From NCBI GenBank assembly GCA_003506735.1, contig DNYS01000132.1:412-21302 (forward strand): a stretch of 20,891 bases of DNA, in the 5' to 3' direction. This DNA is from Nitrospinota bacterium. GTDB lineage: Bacteria; UBA8248. Below the pieces are notes generated by a model, which searched no databases, had not been told where the DNA came from, and worked only from the letters and a program-made list of their open reading frames with translations. The first letter of the stretch is position 1. Every line of letters starts with the position of its first letter. Shown here piece after piece: positions 7,802-17,049 of this stretch. The position numbers and the translations under genes were made by a program.

Positions 7802-8543
7802 CGGCCGTTCCTTCCTCGGTATTCTGCTCATCGGTTGATTCCGGAGGGGCTTCCTCGGGTTCAGCGCCCTCCCCGGCAGGCTTCTCGAGGGATTCCGCAA
7901 GAGGCGCCTTCAGCGCACCCTCTTGCTCCTCCACTTTCCGAGAGGCACTTTTAGCAGATTTCTCCTTGGCTTCGCTAGCCGCCCTGGCTCTTGCCGCCGC
8001 TTTATTGGGAACCAGAATCATCGTCATGTTCCGCCCCTCGAGGATGGGGCTCTGCTCGATGGTGCCGATCTCCATGAGATCGTTCGCCACCCGGTCGAGG
8101 AGCTTGCGACCCAGGTCGGGGTGGGTCACCTCCCGTCCGCGAAACATGATAGTGACCTTGGCTTTGTTGCCGTCAAGCAGGAAGCGCTCGGCATGGTTTT
8201 TCTTGAACTCATAGTCGTGCGAATCGATCTTGATTCGCATTTTGACTTCTTTCAGCTCAACGATTTTTTGCCGCCTTTTGGCCTCTTTGCCTTTTTTCTG
8301 CATGGTATATTTATATCGGCCAAAATCCATTATTTTGCATACGGGCGGATCTGAATTCGGCGCGACCTCGACCAGATCGAGAAAGCGATCCTCGGCGGCC
8401 TGGACGGCCTCGTCGATCGGGAGGATTCCCATTTGTTCGCCTTCCTCGTCGATGATCCTCACTTCCGCTGCCCGTATGTCGCGGTTCACGCGCGGTCCGG
8501 TGGGCGTTGGACGGATATCCCTTCTGCGCGATCGAAGCACCAT
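7788..8543 (-). CDS. infC: Translation initiation factor IF-3 with a C-terminal extension
   Basis: 251 residues. The N domain runs from [20 protein letters not shown] (16-35); the linker and C domain include [20 protein letters not shown] (65-84) and end near residue 181 at [11 protein letters not shown]-3 binds the 30S subunit, keeps 50S off and checks the initiator tRNA-start codon pair. Residues 182-251 are an extra low-complexity tail, first Ala/Lys/Arg then Glu/Pro-rich, not present in the ~180-residue E. coli protein. The start is ATG at 8543, 1 bp after the thrS stop, with GGGAGG placed 6 nt before it. An in-frame ATT codon at 8547-8549 touches the Shine-Dalgarno sequence and so is unlikely to be used, unlike the AUU start of E. 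coli infC. Confidence 0.96.
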   Translation of the reverse strand: MVLRSRRRDIRPTPTGPRVNRDIRAAEVRIIDEEGEQMGILPIDEAVQAAEDRFLDLVEVAPNSDPPVCKIMDFGRYKYTMQKKGKEAKRRQKIVELKEVKMRIKIDSHDYEFKKNHAERFLLDGNKAKVTIMFRGREVTHPDLGRKLLDRVANDLMEIGTIEQSPILEGRNMTMILVPNKAAARARAASEAKEKSAKSASRKVEEQEGALKAPLAESLEKPAGEGAEPEEAPPESTDEQNTEEGTADAEA

Positions 8544-8544
8544 A

Positions 8545-10404
8545 TTAATCCTCCCCCGGGGAGAAGGCGCGAGTCTCGACATTGGTACGAATTTGCTCCA
8601 TGGCATCCTCCAAGGCGACGGCACCGGTATCCCCTATTCCGCGAATGCGCATGGCCACCTGGCCAGCCTCCACCTCTCGCGCGCCGATGACGAGCATATA
8701 GGGAATTTTCTGCAACTGGGCTTCACGAATTTTTTTTCCGATCTTCTCGTTCCTAAAATCCGGCTCGATGCGCAAGCCGGCCTCCCGCAGGGTATCCACA
8801 ACTTTCTTTCCGAAAGGAATCTGATCGTCCGTAATGGTCATCACATTGGCCTGAACCGGGGCGAGCCAGGAGGGAAAAGCGCCCGCGAAATGTTCGATCA
8901 GACCGCCCACAAACCGCTCCATCGACCCGAGCACCGTCCGGTGAATCATGACCACGAGATGGCGGCCTCCGTCGGAGCCGATATATTTGAGATCGAACCG
9001 CTTGGGGAGGTTGAAATCGAACTGAATCGTGGGCCCCTGCCATGCGCGGCCCAGGGCGTCGAGCATCTTGATGTCGATTTTGGGCCCGTAAAAGGCCGCC
9101 TCGCCCTCGATACGCTTGTAGGGAATGTCCCGTATCTCCAGCGCCCGCTTCAGCGCCTCCTCGGCGGCCTCCCAATCCTCGATGGAACCGGCGTATTTGC
9201 CGAAATCATCGGGGTCGTGAACCGAGAGCTCGATCTCGAAATTCTCGTATCCGAAGGTATTCAGCATGAACCGGGCCAGGTCGATGACGGCGACGACTTC
9301 CTCCTCCGCCTGATCGGGGGTGCAGAAAATATGGGCATCGTCCTGGGTGAAACCGCGCACCCGGAGCATCCCGTGCAGCACGCCGCTCCGCTCGTACCGG
9401 TAGACGGTTCCCATTTCGGCGAGGCGATAGGGCAGATCGCGGTAACTCCGGGTGCCTTCCTGATAGATAAGGATGTGCCCCGGGCAATTCATGGGCTTGA
9501 GCACATATTCTTCCTTATCGATTTTCAGGACGTACATATTTTCGCGGTAGAAATCGTAATGGCCCGAAATTTTAAAAAGCTCATCCCGCGCGATATGGGG
9601 AATGGAGACGAGCTGGTAGCCGCGCTTGATATGCTCATCGTCCCAGAAGCGCTCGATGGTTTTCCGGATGATGTTGCCCTTGGGCTGCCAGTAAATCAGG
9701 CCGGACCCGGCCTTCTCATCGACGAGAAACAGGCCGAGCTGTTTGCCCAAAACCCGGTGGTCCCGCGCCTTGGCCTCTTTGAGTCTTTTCAGATGCGCAT
9801 CCAGCTCCCCGCGATCCGGGTAGGCGGTCCCGTAGATGCGCTGGAGCATTTTGTTCTTCTCATCGCCCCGCCAATAGGCGCCGGCGACGCTGAGCAGCTT
9901 GAAATGCTTCAGCTTGGCGGTGGAGGGCATGTGCGGCCCGCGGCACAGATCCACAAATTTCCCCTGGCGGTAGATCGAGATGGTTTCCTCGTCCGGAAGA
10001 TCGTTGATCATCTCCACCTTGTAGGGCTCGCCGCGCTCTTTGAATAAATCCAGGGCCTCGCCCCGTCCGACGACCTCCCGCTGGATGGGCAGGCCGCGCT
10101 TGGCGAGTTTCGCCATTCGTTTTTCGATCTCCTTGAGATCGTCCGGCGCAAAGGTGCGCTCGATATCGATGTCGTAGTAGAAACCGCTGTCGATCGGAGG
10201 GCCGATGGTGAGTTGCGCGTCCGGAAACAATTCCAGGATCGCCTGCGCCATGAGGTGGGCGGTGCTGTGGCGCAGAATCTCCAGTCCCTCTCCGGAATCG
10301 AGCGTCACATACTCGACCGGGGAACCGGATGGCGGGTCGGTGTCCAGATCGAAAACCTGGTCACCCACCTTGAACGCGATGGCATTCTTGGGCGGATTTT
10401 TCAA
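8545..10404 (-). CDS. thrS: Threonine-tRNA ligase with shortened N terminus
   Basis: 619 residues. Editing-domain residues are present: H46 and H50 (RHSTAH), C154 and H158 (CRGPH). Class II catalytic motifs follow, with zinc ligands C307 (MNCPGH), H358 (DDAHIF) and the later His in MIHRTVLGSMERF. The C-terminal anticodon-binding domain ends ADFRNEKIG-type. The enzyme charges tRNA-Thr and clears Ser-tRNA-Thr. The first recognisable position lies about 27 residues closer to the start than in E. coli ThrRS, so only the second half of the TGS domain is encoded. An in-frame TAG lies 36 bases upstream of the TTG used here and no ATG intervenes; I see no TGS-like peptide in the other frames. infC follows 1 bp after the stop. 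Confidence 0.96.
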   Translation of the reverse strand: MKNPPKNAIAFKVGDQVFDLDTDPPSGSPVEYVTLDSGEGLEILRHSTAHLMAQAILELFPDAQLTIGPPIDSGFYYDIDIERTFAPDDLKEIEKRMAKLAKRGLPIQREVVGRGEALDLFKERGEPYKVEMINDLPDEETISIYRQGKFVDLCRGPHMPSTAKLKHFKLLSVAGAYWRGDEKNKMLQRIYGTAYPDRGELDAHLKRLKEAKARDHRVLGKQLGLFLVDEKAGSGLIYWQPKGNIIRKTIERFWDDEHIKRGYQLVSIPHIARDELFKISGHYDFYRENMYVLKIDKEEYVLKPMNCPGHILIYQEGTRSYRDLPYRLAEMGTVYRYERSGVLHGMLRVRGFTQDDAHIFCTPDQAEEEVVAVIDLARFMLNTFGYENFEIELSVHDPDDFGKYAGSIEDWEAAEEALKRALEIRDIPYKRIEGEAAFYGPKIDIKMLDALGRAWQGPTIQFDFNLPKRFDLKYIGSDGGRHLVVMIHRTVLGSMERFVGGLIEHFAGAFPSWLAPVQANVMTITDDQIPFGKKVVDTLREAGLRIEPDFRNEKIGKKIREAQLQKIPYMLVIGAREVEAGQVAMRIRGIGDTGAVALEDAMEQIRTNVETRAFSPGED

Positions 10405-10518
10405 TTCAGCTCGAACACCTATAAAAATTGATGGCTATGCCGAAAACCCCCTGGTGATATGACAAAGGCGAACGATGGGCCGCCGACGGCAGCTCGACCG
10501 TTTCACCGGTCTTTAAAA

Positions 10519-10593
10519 TGGTAGGCGCGGGCGGTTTTGAACCGCCGACCTCTTGCGTGTCAAGCAAGCGCTCTCCCCCTGAGCTACGCGCCT
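10519..10593 (-). tRNA. tRNA-Val (anticodon GAC)
   Basis: A complete 75-nt cloverleaf on the minus strand. The acceptor stem AGGCGCG pairs with CGCGCCT, then A73 and an encoded CCA. The anticodon arm is CTTGC-TTGACAC-GCAAG, giving anticodon GAC (reads GUC/GUU), and the T arm is GGCGG-TTCAAAA-CCGCC. It lies between lon and thrS behind a strong promoter. A short hairpin (10496-10511) follows the CCA by 7 nt but has no T run, so read-through into thrS is plausible. Confidence 0.96.
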
Positions 10594-10617
10594 TTGAAAC
10601 CCGATTGCCATCTGCAA

Positions 10618-10647
10618 ATCATAGGAAAGCGCCGCGATCATTGTCAA
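10618..10647 (-). promoter_or_regulatory. Sigma70-type promoter for tRNA-Val (and possibly thrS-infC-rpmI)
   Basis: On the minus strand a perfect TTGACA (10642-10647) and TATGAT (10618-10623) are separated by 18 bp. The predicted start is about 20 nt before the tRNA 5' end. No clear promoter or terminator was found between the tRNA and thrS, so this promoter may also serve the downstream translation genes. Confidence 0.75.
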
Positions 10648-10709
10648 TGACGCGGTTTTCGTCAACCCCCTGGAGCGAATCGGCCCCCGATGCAACCGCT
10701 GCCTTGATT

Positions 10710-13235
10710 TCATTCGGGCCGCCGCGCGAGCGCCCCCCCTCTTTTTTTGCCGCCCACGGCGGGGGCCTTGGGGATGCCGGCGGGACGCCGCTTAGTGCCG
10801 ATTTTCAAGGCCTGCCCGATTCGCCGATCCTTGGCCACGGATTTGGGCGCCAGCCTTCTTTTTTTCGCCTCCTTGGGCAGGAGGCATTCCTCCACCACCT
10901 GCTCCATGGTGTCGACATACTGAATCTCGATGCCCAGGGGCGATTCGGATTCGAGTTCGATGACGTCTTTTTCATTTTCCCTCGGAAGGATCACTTTCGG
11001 AATTCCGCCCCTTCTCGCCGCCAGGAGTTTTTCCTTTACGCCACCGATGGGGAGCACCCGGCCCCTCAAGGTGACTTCTCCGCTCATCGCGATATCGTGG
11101 CGGACCTTTCTGCCGCTAAGCGCACTGACCAGGGCCAGGCCCATCGTGATCCCGGCGGAGGGGCCGTCCTTGGGGATCGCCCCCTCGGGGAAGTGAATAT
11201 GCATATCTTTCTTCTCGTAAAAATTCGCTGGAATCCCCAGCTCCCTCGTCCGCGAGCGGAGCCACGAGATAGCGGCCCGGGCGCTTTCCTTCATCACATC
11301 GCCCAGCTTTCCGGTCAGAATCAATCCGCCCTTTCCCGCGAAAACGCTGACCTCGACGGGCAGCAGCACACCGCCCATCGGGGTCCAGGCCAAACCGGTC
11401 GCCACGCCCACGTCGGCCCGCGATTCCGGAAGATCGGGCGTGAAGCGCCGGACGCCAAGGTATTTTTCGAGCTCATCCGGCCTCACCCGGACGATTTTTT
11501 CCTTTGACGCCGAAGGAGATTTCGCACGGGTCTTTTTCGTTTTCCTTCCGCCGCTGTTTTCAACCAGTTTTCGGGCCACTTTCCGGCACAAGGTCGCCAA
11601 CTCGCGCTCCAGGCCCCGGACCCCGGACTCGCTCGTGTACTCGTTTATGATCCGAGCGGTGGTCCCATCCGGAATATTGATGCTCTTCTCTCCGAGGCCG
11701 TTTTCCTTGCGCTGCTTGGGAATGAGAAAACGCTTGGCGATCTCGATCTTCTCCTCGTCGGTGTAGCCGGGCAGGCGAATCACCTCCATCCGATCGAGAA
11801 GGGCCGCCGGAATCGCGTCCGTGGAATTCGCCGTCGTGATGAAAAAGACCTGGCTCAAATCGTAGTCCACTTCGAGATAATGGTCGTTGAAATTTTTGTT
11901 CTGCTCCGAATCCAGGGCTTCGAGCAGGGCCGAGGCCGGATCGCCCCGGAAGTCGGACCCCAGCTTATCGATCTCATCCAGCAAAAACAGCGGGTTCCGC
12001 GTTCCGGCCTTTTTCATCGATTGGATAATCCGGCCCGGCATTGCCCCGATATAGGTCCTCCGGTGCCCCCTGATCTCGGCCTCATCCCGGATTCCGCCGA
12101 GAGAGAGGCGGACAAACTTCCTGCCGAGCGCATGGGCCACGCTCCGCCCCAGCGATGTTTTCCCCACCCCCGGGGGGCCCACGAAACACAAGATGGGCCC
12201 GCGAATGGTTTTGTTGAGTATCTGTACGGCCAGATGTTCGAGTATCCGCTCCTTGACCTTTTTCAATCCGAAATGCTCATTTTCGAGAATTTCCCAAGGA
12301 CGCTTCAGATTATTCCGGTCACGGGTCTTTTCCGACCACGGGATATCCAGCAGCCATTCCACATAGGTCCTGGCCACGGACGCCTCGGGCGAAAGAGGCG
12401 TCATCATATCCAGGCGGGTAATCTCTTTTTCCACCTTTTCAGCCACCTCTTTCGAAAGACGTAACCTTTTGGCCCGCTGCCGCAGCTCTTCGGAGTCCCC
12501 CATCATTCCGTCCGAGCGGCCCAGTTCCGTTTGAATGGCCTTCATCTGCTCGGTCAGATAGAACTCTTTTTGGTTGCGGTTCATCTGCCGCCGGGCGCGG
12601 GAGCGCACTTTCCGCTCCACCTTGAGGAGTTCGATCTCCCGGGAGATGAGCGAGACGAGAATATCGATTCTCTCGCCGGGATCGATTGTCTCGAGGAGGT
12701 GCTGTTTTTCGGAAATATTAAAGGGCATGTTGGCCACGATCACGTCGGCCATCGCGGAGGGATTCTCCAGGCCCGCGACCGCCGTATAGATTTCATGGGG
12801 AATCCGCTGGTTTACGCGAAGATAATCCTCGAAGCTGGACAAAAGGCCGCGTCCCCTCGCTTCAAGGTCGGTGGAATATTCTTCGGGCTCCTCAAGGGGA
12901 ATCACCTCGGCCAGAAGCGAATCCCCATCGATATGAAAATCCTTCACGCGGCACCGGCCAAGTCCTTCGAGGAGCACCTTGACGGTTCCGTCGCTCAACC
13001 GGAGCACCTGAAGAATTTCCGCTTCGGTTCCGATTCGATGAAGCCCGTCCGGCTCAGGTTCCTCATCGCCCACTTCTTGCTGGGCGACCAGAAACAACCG
13101 GGCCGTCCCAGGCTGCAATGCCTCGACCGTAGCCAGCGCGCGGCCCCGGACCACGAATATGGGGATGGTAACATGAGGGAAGAGAACCATTTCCCGCTGA
13201 GGGACGCACGGAAGGATGTAGGACTCGAAACTCAC
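10710..13235 (-). CDS. lon: ATP-dependent Lon protease
   Basis: 841 residues. The N-terminal substrate-binding domain covers about 1-210, then a coiled coil. The AAA+ module has Walker A GPPGVGKTS (353-361) and Walker B FLLDEID (417-423). The protease domain has the catalytic dyad S693 (PKDGPSAG) and K734 (GGVKEK). Lon degrades misfolded and regulatory proteins in the cytoplasm. Two departures from the typical ~800-residue enzyme are seen: a Lys/Ser-rich linker (about 561-580) before the protease domain, and a basic Lys/Arg/Gly/Ala-rich tail (about 789-841). The start is GTG at 13235 with GAGGG upstream. It follows clpX by 50 bp in the conserved tig-clpP-clpX-lon order. Confidence 0.97.
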   Translation of the reverse strand: MSFESYILPCVPQREMVLFPHVTIPIFVVRGRALATVEALQPGTARLFLVAQQEVGDEEPEPDGLHRIGTEAEILQVLRLSDGTVKVLLEGLGRCRVKDFHIDGDSLLAEVIPLEEPEEYSTDLEARGRGLLSSFEDYLRVNQRIPHEIYTAVAGLENPSAMADVIVANMPFNISEKQHLLETIDPGERIDILVSLISREIELLKVERKVRSRARRQMNRNQKEFYLTEQMKAIQTELGRSDGMMGDSEELRQRAKRLRLSKEVAEKVEKEITRLDMMTPLSPEASVARTYVEWLLDIPWSEKTRDRNNLKRPWEILENEHFGLKKVKERILEHLAVQILNKTIRGPILCFVGPPGVGKTSLGRSVAHALGRKFVRLSLGGIRDEAEIRGHRRTYIGAMPGRIIQSMKKAGTRNPLFLLDEIDKLGSDFRGDPASALLEALDSEQNKNFNDHYLEVDYDLSQVFFITTANSTDAIPAALLDRMEVIRLPGYTDEEKIEIAKRFLIPKQRKENGLGEKSINIPDGTTARIINEYTSESGVRGLERELATLCRKVARKLVENSGGRKTKKTRAKSPSASKEKIVRVRPDELEKYLGVRRFTPDLPESRADVGVATGLAWTPMGGVLLPVEVSVFAGKGGLILTGKLGDVMKESARAAISWLRSRTRELGIPANFYEKKDMHIHFPEGAIPKDGPSAGITMGLALVSALSGRKVRHDIAMSGEVTLRGRVLPIGGVKEKLLAARRGGIPKVILPRENEKDVIELESESPLGIEIQYVDTMEQVVEECLLPKEAKKRRLAPKSVAKDRRIGQALKIGTKRRPAGIPKAPAVGGKKRGGALARRPE

Positions 13236-13285
13236 AAATCCCTCGCTACAAGATGGAATAGCACATCAAAGGATGGGTAAATGGC

Positions 13286-14527
13286 TTAACTGGCCTTCTC
13301 GTAAACCAAAATGGGTTTTACTTTTCGGTGCACGACGTTTTCGTCGATGACGATTTCCTTTACATCTCCCATCGAGGGCAATTCGAACATCGTCTCCAAC
13401 AGCAGGTCCTCGAGAATCGAGCGAAGGCCCCGCGCGCCGATTTTTTGTTCCTGCGCCAACCGGGCAATCTTCTGGAGCGCACCGTCCGTGAACCGGAGAA
13501 GTGTGTCCTCGAATTTCACCAGCTTGCAGAATTGCTTGACCAGCGCATTGCGCGGCTCGGTGAGTATCCGAATCAGGGCCTCTTCGTCCAACTCGTTCAG
13601 AGTCGCCAGAACCGGAAGACGGCCGACAAACTCGGGAATAAGCCCGTATTTCAAAAGGTCTTCCGGCGAAACCTGGTCAAGCATCTCGCTCAACGAGGAA
13701 TCGTTCTGGGACTTGAGCTCCGCCCCGAACCCCAGGCCGCGGCGTCCGACCCGGTTCCGTATGATCGAATCCAACCCGACAAATGCCCCGCCGCAAATAA
13801 ACAGGATATGGCTCGTATCCACCCGGAGGAATTCCTGATGGGGATGCTTCCGCCCCCCCTGCGGGGGCACATTGGCAATCGTTCCTTCGACGATCTTCAA
13901 AAGGGCCTGCTGGACGCCCTCCCCCGAGACATCCCGGGTAATCGATGGATTTTCGCTCTTTCGGCTGATCTTGTCGATCTCATCGATGTAAATGATTCCG
14001 CGCTCCGCGCGGGCGACGTCGTAGTCAGCCGCCTGGAGCAGCTTGAGAATGATGTTCTCGACATCCTCGCCCACATAACCCGCTTCGGTCAGCGTCGTAG
14101 CGTCCACGATGGCGAATGGCACATCGAGCATGCGCGCCAGCGTCTGGGCCATGAGCGTTTTTCCGGAACCTGTGGGCCCGACGAGGAGAATATTGCTCTT
14201 TTGGAGTTCCACATCGTCCAGGTCCGATCGCGCGTCGATTCGCTTGTAGTGGTTATACACGGCCACCGACAATATTTTTTTCGCCCGCTCCTGGCCGATA
14301 ATGTGCGCGTCGAGGATGTTTTTAATCTCGATGGGCTTGAGGAGTTTTTTCGCTTCGCGTTTCCGCTCCTCGTTCCATTCCTCCATCATGATTTCGTTGC
14401 ACAACTCGACGCACTCATCGCAAACATATACCTGGGGCCCGGCGATGAGTTTCCTCACCTCATCCTGGGTCTTTCCGCAGAAGGAGCAACGCAAGGAATC
14501 GCTTTTGTCGGATTTTCGTTTCACCAT
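13286..14527 (-). CDS. clpX: ATP-dependent Clp protease ATP-binding subunit ClpX
   Basis: 413 residues. The N-terminal zinc-binding domain has C14, C17, C36 and C39. The AAA+ domain has Walker A GPTGSGKT (117-124), the GYVG pore loop (150-153) and Walker B IIYIDEID (178-185). The ClpP-docking loop reads LGF, within [10 protein letters not shown], where E. coli has IGF. ClpX unfolds tagged substrates and feeds them to ClpP. It starts at ATG behind AGGAC and lies 109 bp downstream of clpP; that gap is AT-rich and holds a small hairpin (14558-14571). Confidence 0.98.
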   Translation of the reverse strand: MVKRKSDKSDSLRCSFCGKTQDEVRKLIAGPQVYVCDECVELCNEIMMEEWNEERKREAKKLLKPIEIKNILDAHIIGQERAKKILSVAVYNHYKRIDARSDLDDVELQKSNILLVGPTGSGKTLMAQTLARMLDVPFAIVDATTLTEAGYVGEDVENIILKLLQAADYDVARAERGIIYIDEIDKISRKSENPSITRDVSGEGVQQALLKIVEGTIANVPPQGGRKHPHQEFLRVDTSHILFICGGAFVGLDSIIRNRVGRRGLGFGAELKSQNDSSLSEMLDQVSPEDLLKYGLIPEFVGRLPVLATLNELDEEALIRILTEPRNALVKQFCKLVKFEDTLLRFTDGALQKIARLAQEQKIGARGLRSILEDLLLETMFELPSMGDVKEIVIDENVVHRKVKPILVYEKAS

Positions 14528-14557
14528 CCCGTCCTACCCCTGGTAGCGAGAATCAAA

Positions 14558-14571
14558 TCCGCTTTTGCGGA
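14558..14571 (-). terminator. Small hairpin in the clpP-clpX gap (weak terminator or attenuator)
   Basis: On the minus strand TCCGC and GCGGA form a perfect 5-bp stem with an AAAA loop, followed by TTTGATT. It lies 30 bp before the clpX start in an otherwise AT-rich 109-bp gap. The stem is short and the T run broken, so at most it would lower clpX relative to clpP expression. Confidence 0.3.
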
Positions 14572-14636
14572 CACGTGATGGTACCAAATAATTAGGCTAA
14601 AAAAGAGCGAATAAATCAGCTCAAATTCAACCTTTC

Positions 14637-15275
14637 CTACTTATCGGCTTTATCGTCCTTTTTCTCAACACCTGAGCCATTTTTCGTTATATCCACCCTG
14701 GAAACAATCACATCGTCGATCAGGCCGTATTCTTTTGCCTCCTTGGCGCCCATGAAGTTGTCCCGGTCCGTATCCTTGCTGATTTGCTCTTTATCCCGTC
14801 CGGAATGCTTGGCCAGGATATTGTTCAATTCGTCGCGCATCCGGAGAATTTCCCTGGCGTGAATGTCGATATCGCTCGCCTGCCCCTGGACGCCGGCGAG
14901 CGGCTGATGGATGAGAATCCGGGAGTTGGGTAAGGCAAACCGCTTGCCCGGGGCTCCCGCCGCCAACAGCAAGGCGGCCATGCTGGCGGCCTGGCCGATA
15001 CAAATGGTCGAAACATCCGATTTGATGTACTGCATCGTATCGTAAACCCCGAGACCCGCCGTCACGGAGCCGCCCGGGCTGTTGATGTACATGGATATGT
15101 CCCGATCGGGCTCATCGGCTTCCAAAAAGAGGAGCTGGGCGGTAACGACGTTCGCGAAATGATCATCGATTGCCGTACCCAAAAAAACGATTCGATCCTT
15201 GAGGAGGCGGCTGTAAATATCGTACGCACGCTCTCCACGGCTCGTTTGTTCAACCACCATCGGAATGAGTCCCAC
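14637..15275 (-). CDS. clpP: ATP-dependent Clp protease proteolytic subunit ClpP
   Basis: 212 residues with the full serine-protease triad: S98 (GQAASMAA), H123 (LIHQPL) and D172 (DTDRDNF). The mature N terminus [19 protein letters not shown] matches the family closely, and almost no propeptide precedes it. ClpP forms a tetradecameric barrel that degrades proteins delivered by ClpX. The start is GTG at 15275, 14 bp after the tig stop, with an AGGAAAGGGG ribosome binding site overlapping the end of tig; an ATG six codons in is the alternative but would remove conserved residues. A charged Lys/Asp tail (about 198-212) is slightly longer than usual. Confidence 0.98.
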   Translation of the reverse strand: MGLIPMVVEQTSRGERAYDIYSRLLKDRIVFLGTAIDDHFANVVTAQLLFLEADEPDRDISMYINSPGGSVTAGLGVYDTMQYIKSDVSTICIGQAASMAALLLAAGAPGKRFALPNSRILIHQPLAGVQGQASDIDIHAREILRMRDELNNILAKHSGRDKEQISKDTDRDNFMGAKEAKEYGLIDDVIVSRVDITKNGSGVEKKDDKADK

Positions 15276-15289
15276 AACCTGCCCCTTTC

Positions 15290-16633
15290 CTACGCTGAAT
15301 GATCAGATTCTCCCGGCGCTTCCCGGGAGTCGCCTTCGGTTTCATCATCTTCCATCTTCACATCGACCTCGGCCGCATAATACAGCCAATCGACCGTTTT
15401 ATTATAGTTGATATTCCGAAGAAGGGAGGTCATGCCTCCCGTCATCGTCAGCCGTTCCTTGAGCCGATCCGCTGGCATCTGGTAGCGGACAGCCAATCCC
15501 TCAATATGGGCATCCACCTCCTCCTGGCTGGCGCTGATTCCCTCCTGCTCTCGGATCCGGTCGATCAGGATCATCTGGCGGACCTGCTCCTCGGCCTGGG
15601 GGAGAATGCTCTCTCTCATCTGCTCCCTCTGGCTCGAGGTAATCTGGAGGTCCGGATTTTCTTGGCGCGCCTGCCTTTCGTATTCGCCGATCCGCTCATC
15701 GGCCTCGGAATTGACGAGTGTCGAGGGAACCTCGAACGAATGCATCTCGAGCAGTTTCCTCAGCAAAATGCCCGAACCTTCCTGGCGAATGGAGGACTCC
15801 CGGTGCGTTTCCAATTCCTTTCGAACCTGGCCGCGAAATTCATCGACCGAGAAAAGACCGCCCCCCAGGGAGCGGACAAATTCATCGTTCAGGTCGGGAG
15901 GATGCGCCTCCTTGACGGTTTTCACCTTGACATGAAAGCGAAGGGTTTTCCCCGCCAACTGGGGCGGCCCCTCGTCCGGAATATCGATGTCGAAATCTTT
16001 TTCCTCCTCGACCTTCATACCGAGAATGGCCTCCTCCAGCTCTTTTTCGTTCTGGCCCTCGCCGAGAAGCAGCGCCTCGTTTTCACGGTGCGTTTCGGGA
16101 ACCGGGGCATCCCCATCGAAGCCCTCGATGTCGAACATCACATAATCGCCCGAATTCGCTCCCCGGGTAACGTCCTCGAAGGTCGCCGCCTGCTTCAGGA
16201 AGCGCCCGATCTGCTCTTCTATAGCGTCATCGTTCACGGGCGGGCTTTTGATCTCCAGCGGAATCCCTTTGTAATCGCCCAGCTCGAAGGACGGGATTAC
16301 CTCCACCGTGGCCTTGTAGGTCAGTTCGGGCGAATCGTCTTCCATGACGATATCCGTCACATTCGGCTCTCCGACCGGACGCATTCCTTTTTCTTCGAGG
16401 ATTTCCCTGTAGGAAGTGGAAATGACGCGGTTCAACACCTCCGCCCAGACTTCCTCGCCGTAGTATTGCTCTAAAATACGGCGCGGAACCTTTCCTTTTC
16501 GAAACCCCTTGATTTTCACCCGGCCCGCCAGGCGCGTGTACGCCCGGTTGACCTCTTTCGTAACCTCATCGCACGGAACGGCGATTTCGAGGCGCTTGGT
16601 GCATTCATCGATATCGGTGATGGTGGATGACAT
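15290..16633 (-). CDS. tig: Trigger factor
   Basis: 447 residues. The ribosome-binding domain carries the signature GFRKGKVPR (43-51). A FKBP-type PPIase domain covers about 155-245 ([14 protein letters not shown] to [12 protein letters not shown]), followed by the helical chaperone domain ending in acidic residues. Trigger factor binds the ribosome exit tunnel and protects nascent chains. The frame is open upstream to 16765, overlapping tRNA-Leu, so the ATG at 16633 was chosen because it fits the family N terminus (a short strand ending KRLEIAVP). The tRNA is 90 bp upstream and probably co-transcribed. clpP follows after 14 bp. Confidence 0.97.
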   Translation of the reverse strand: MSSTITDIDECTKRLEIAVPCDEVTKEVNRAYTRLAGRVKIKGFRKGKVPRRILEQYYGEEVWAEVLNRVISTSYREILEEKGMRPVGEPNVTDIVMEDDSPELTYKATVEVIPSFELGDYKGIPLEIKSPPVNDDAIEEQIGRFLKQAATFEDVTRGANSGDYVMFDIEGFDGDAPVPETHRENEALLLGEGQNEKELEEAILGMKVEEEKDFDIDIPDEGPPQLAGKTLRFHVKVKTVKEAHPPDLNDEFVRSLGGGLFSVDEFRGQVRKELETHRESSIRQEGSGILLRKLLEMHSFEVPSTLVNSEADERIGEYERQARQENPDLQITSSQREQMRESILPQAEEQVRQMILIDRIREQEGISASQEEVDAHIEGLAVRYQMPADRLKERLTMTGGMTSLLRNINYNKTVDWLYYAAEVDVKMEDDETEGDSREAPGESDHSA

Positions 16634-16723
16634 GGCTTTCTCGGCAATTCCTTTTCGTTTATGGAAACCCGCGGAAGGCTTCGTGCGAATTCGCCCTGGC
16701 GCGAAATGCGAATCCAGGTCAAT

Positions 16724-16808
16724 TGGTGCGAAGGGGGGGACTCGAACCCCCAAGCCCGAAGGCACTGGATCCTAAATCCAGCGCGTATGCCAGTTCCGCC
16801 ACCCTCGC
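16724..16808 (-). tRNA. tRNA-Leu (anticodon UAG)
   Basis: An 85-nt class II tRNA on the minus strand. The acceptor GCGAGGG pairs with CCTTCGC (one G-U), then A73 and encoded CCA. The anticodon arm CTGGA-TTTAGGA-TCCAG gives anticodon UAG (reads CUN Leu). The variable arm is long (TGCCTTCGGGCTT region) and the T arm is GGGGG-TTCGAGT-CCCCC. It lies upstream of tig behind its own promoter. Confidence 0.96.
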
Positions 16809-16860
16809 CCACCCTCTCCCAACCTCTCCCGGCGGCGAAGCTCGGCCACCCGGGGAGTTT

Positions 16861-16889
16861 ACTTTATTTTCAGACCCCCTGGGCGTCAA
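16861..16889 (-). promoter_or_regulatory. Sigma70-type promoter for tRNA-Leu/tig
   Basis: TTGACG (16884-16889) and TAAAGT (16861-16866) on the minus strand, spacer 17 bp. The predicted start is about 45 nt before the tRNA 5' end. It lies between the folE2 terminator and the tRNA, as expected for the head of the tRNA-tig-clpP-clpX-lon unit. Confidence 0.6.
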
Positions 16890-16975
16890 ATACGCCCCCT
16901 GTTGCCCGAGCCCGGATAAAGGTAACCGCCGCCGCCGCCAGACCGGGCCGGGAAACCGAAAACCCCATCGATGCG

Positions 16976-17002
16976 GAAAACCGCCCGGAATGGCTGGGCG
17001 GC
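16976..17002 (-). terminator. Intrinsic terminator downstream of folE2
   Basis: On the minus strand CCGCCC (16996-17001) pairs with GGGCGG (16981-16986) across a 9-nt loop and is followed by TTTT. It lies about 50 nt after the folE2 stop and separates the mazG-like/folE2 unit from the tRNA-Leu/tig unit. Confidence 0.7.
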
Positions 17003-17049
17003 CCGTCATCCGCAGGAATGGCCGCTTTCAAAAAAGGGGGGAATCTCGC

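Noticed and set aside
8230..10047. Plus-strand open frame of 605 codons
   Set aside because: Antisense to infC and thrS, whose products have full family motifs; the antisense translation shows no recognisable domain and is typical of GC-rich shadow frames.
10496..10511. Hairpin GACCG/CGGTC just after tRNA-Val as a terminator
   Set aside because: The stem is only 5 bp and no T run follows on the minus strand.
13328..14578. Plus-strand open frame of 416 codons
   Set aside because: Antisense to clpX, which is complete and conserved.
15299..16474. Plus-strand open frame of 391 codons
   Set aside because: Antisense to tig; no domain or ribosome binding site supports it.
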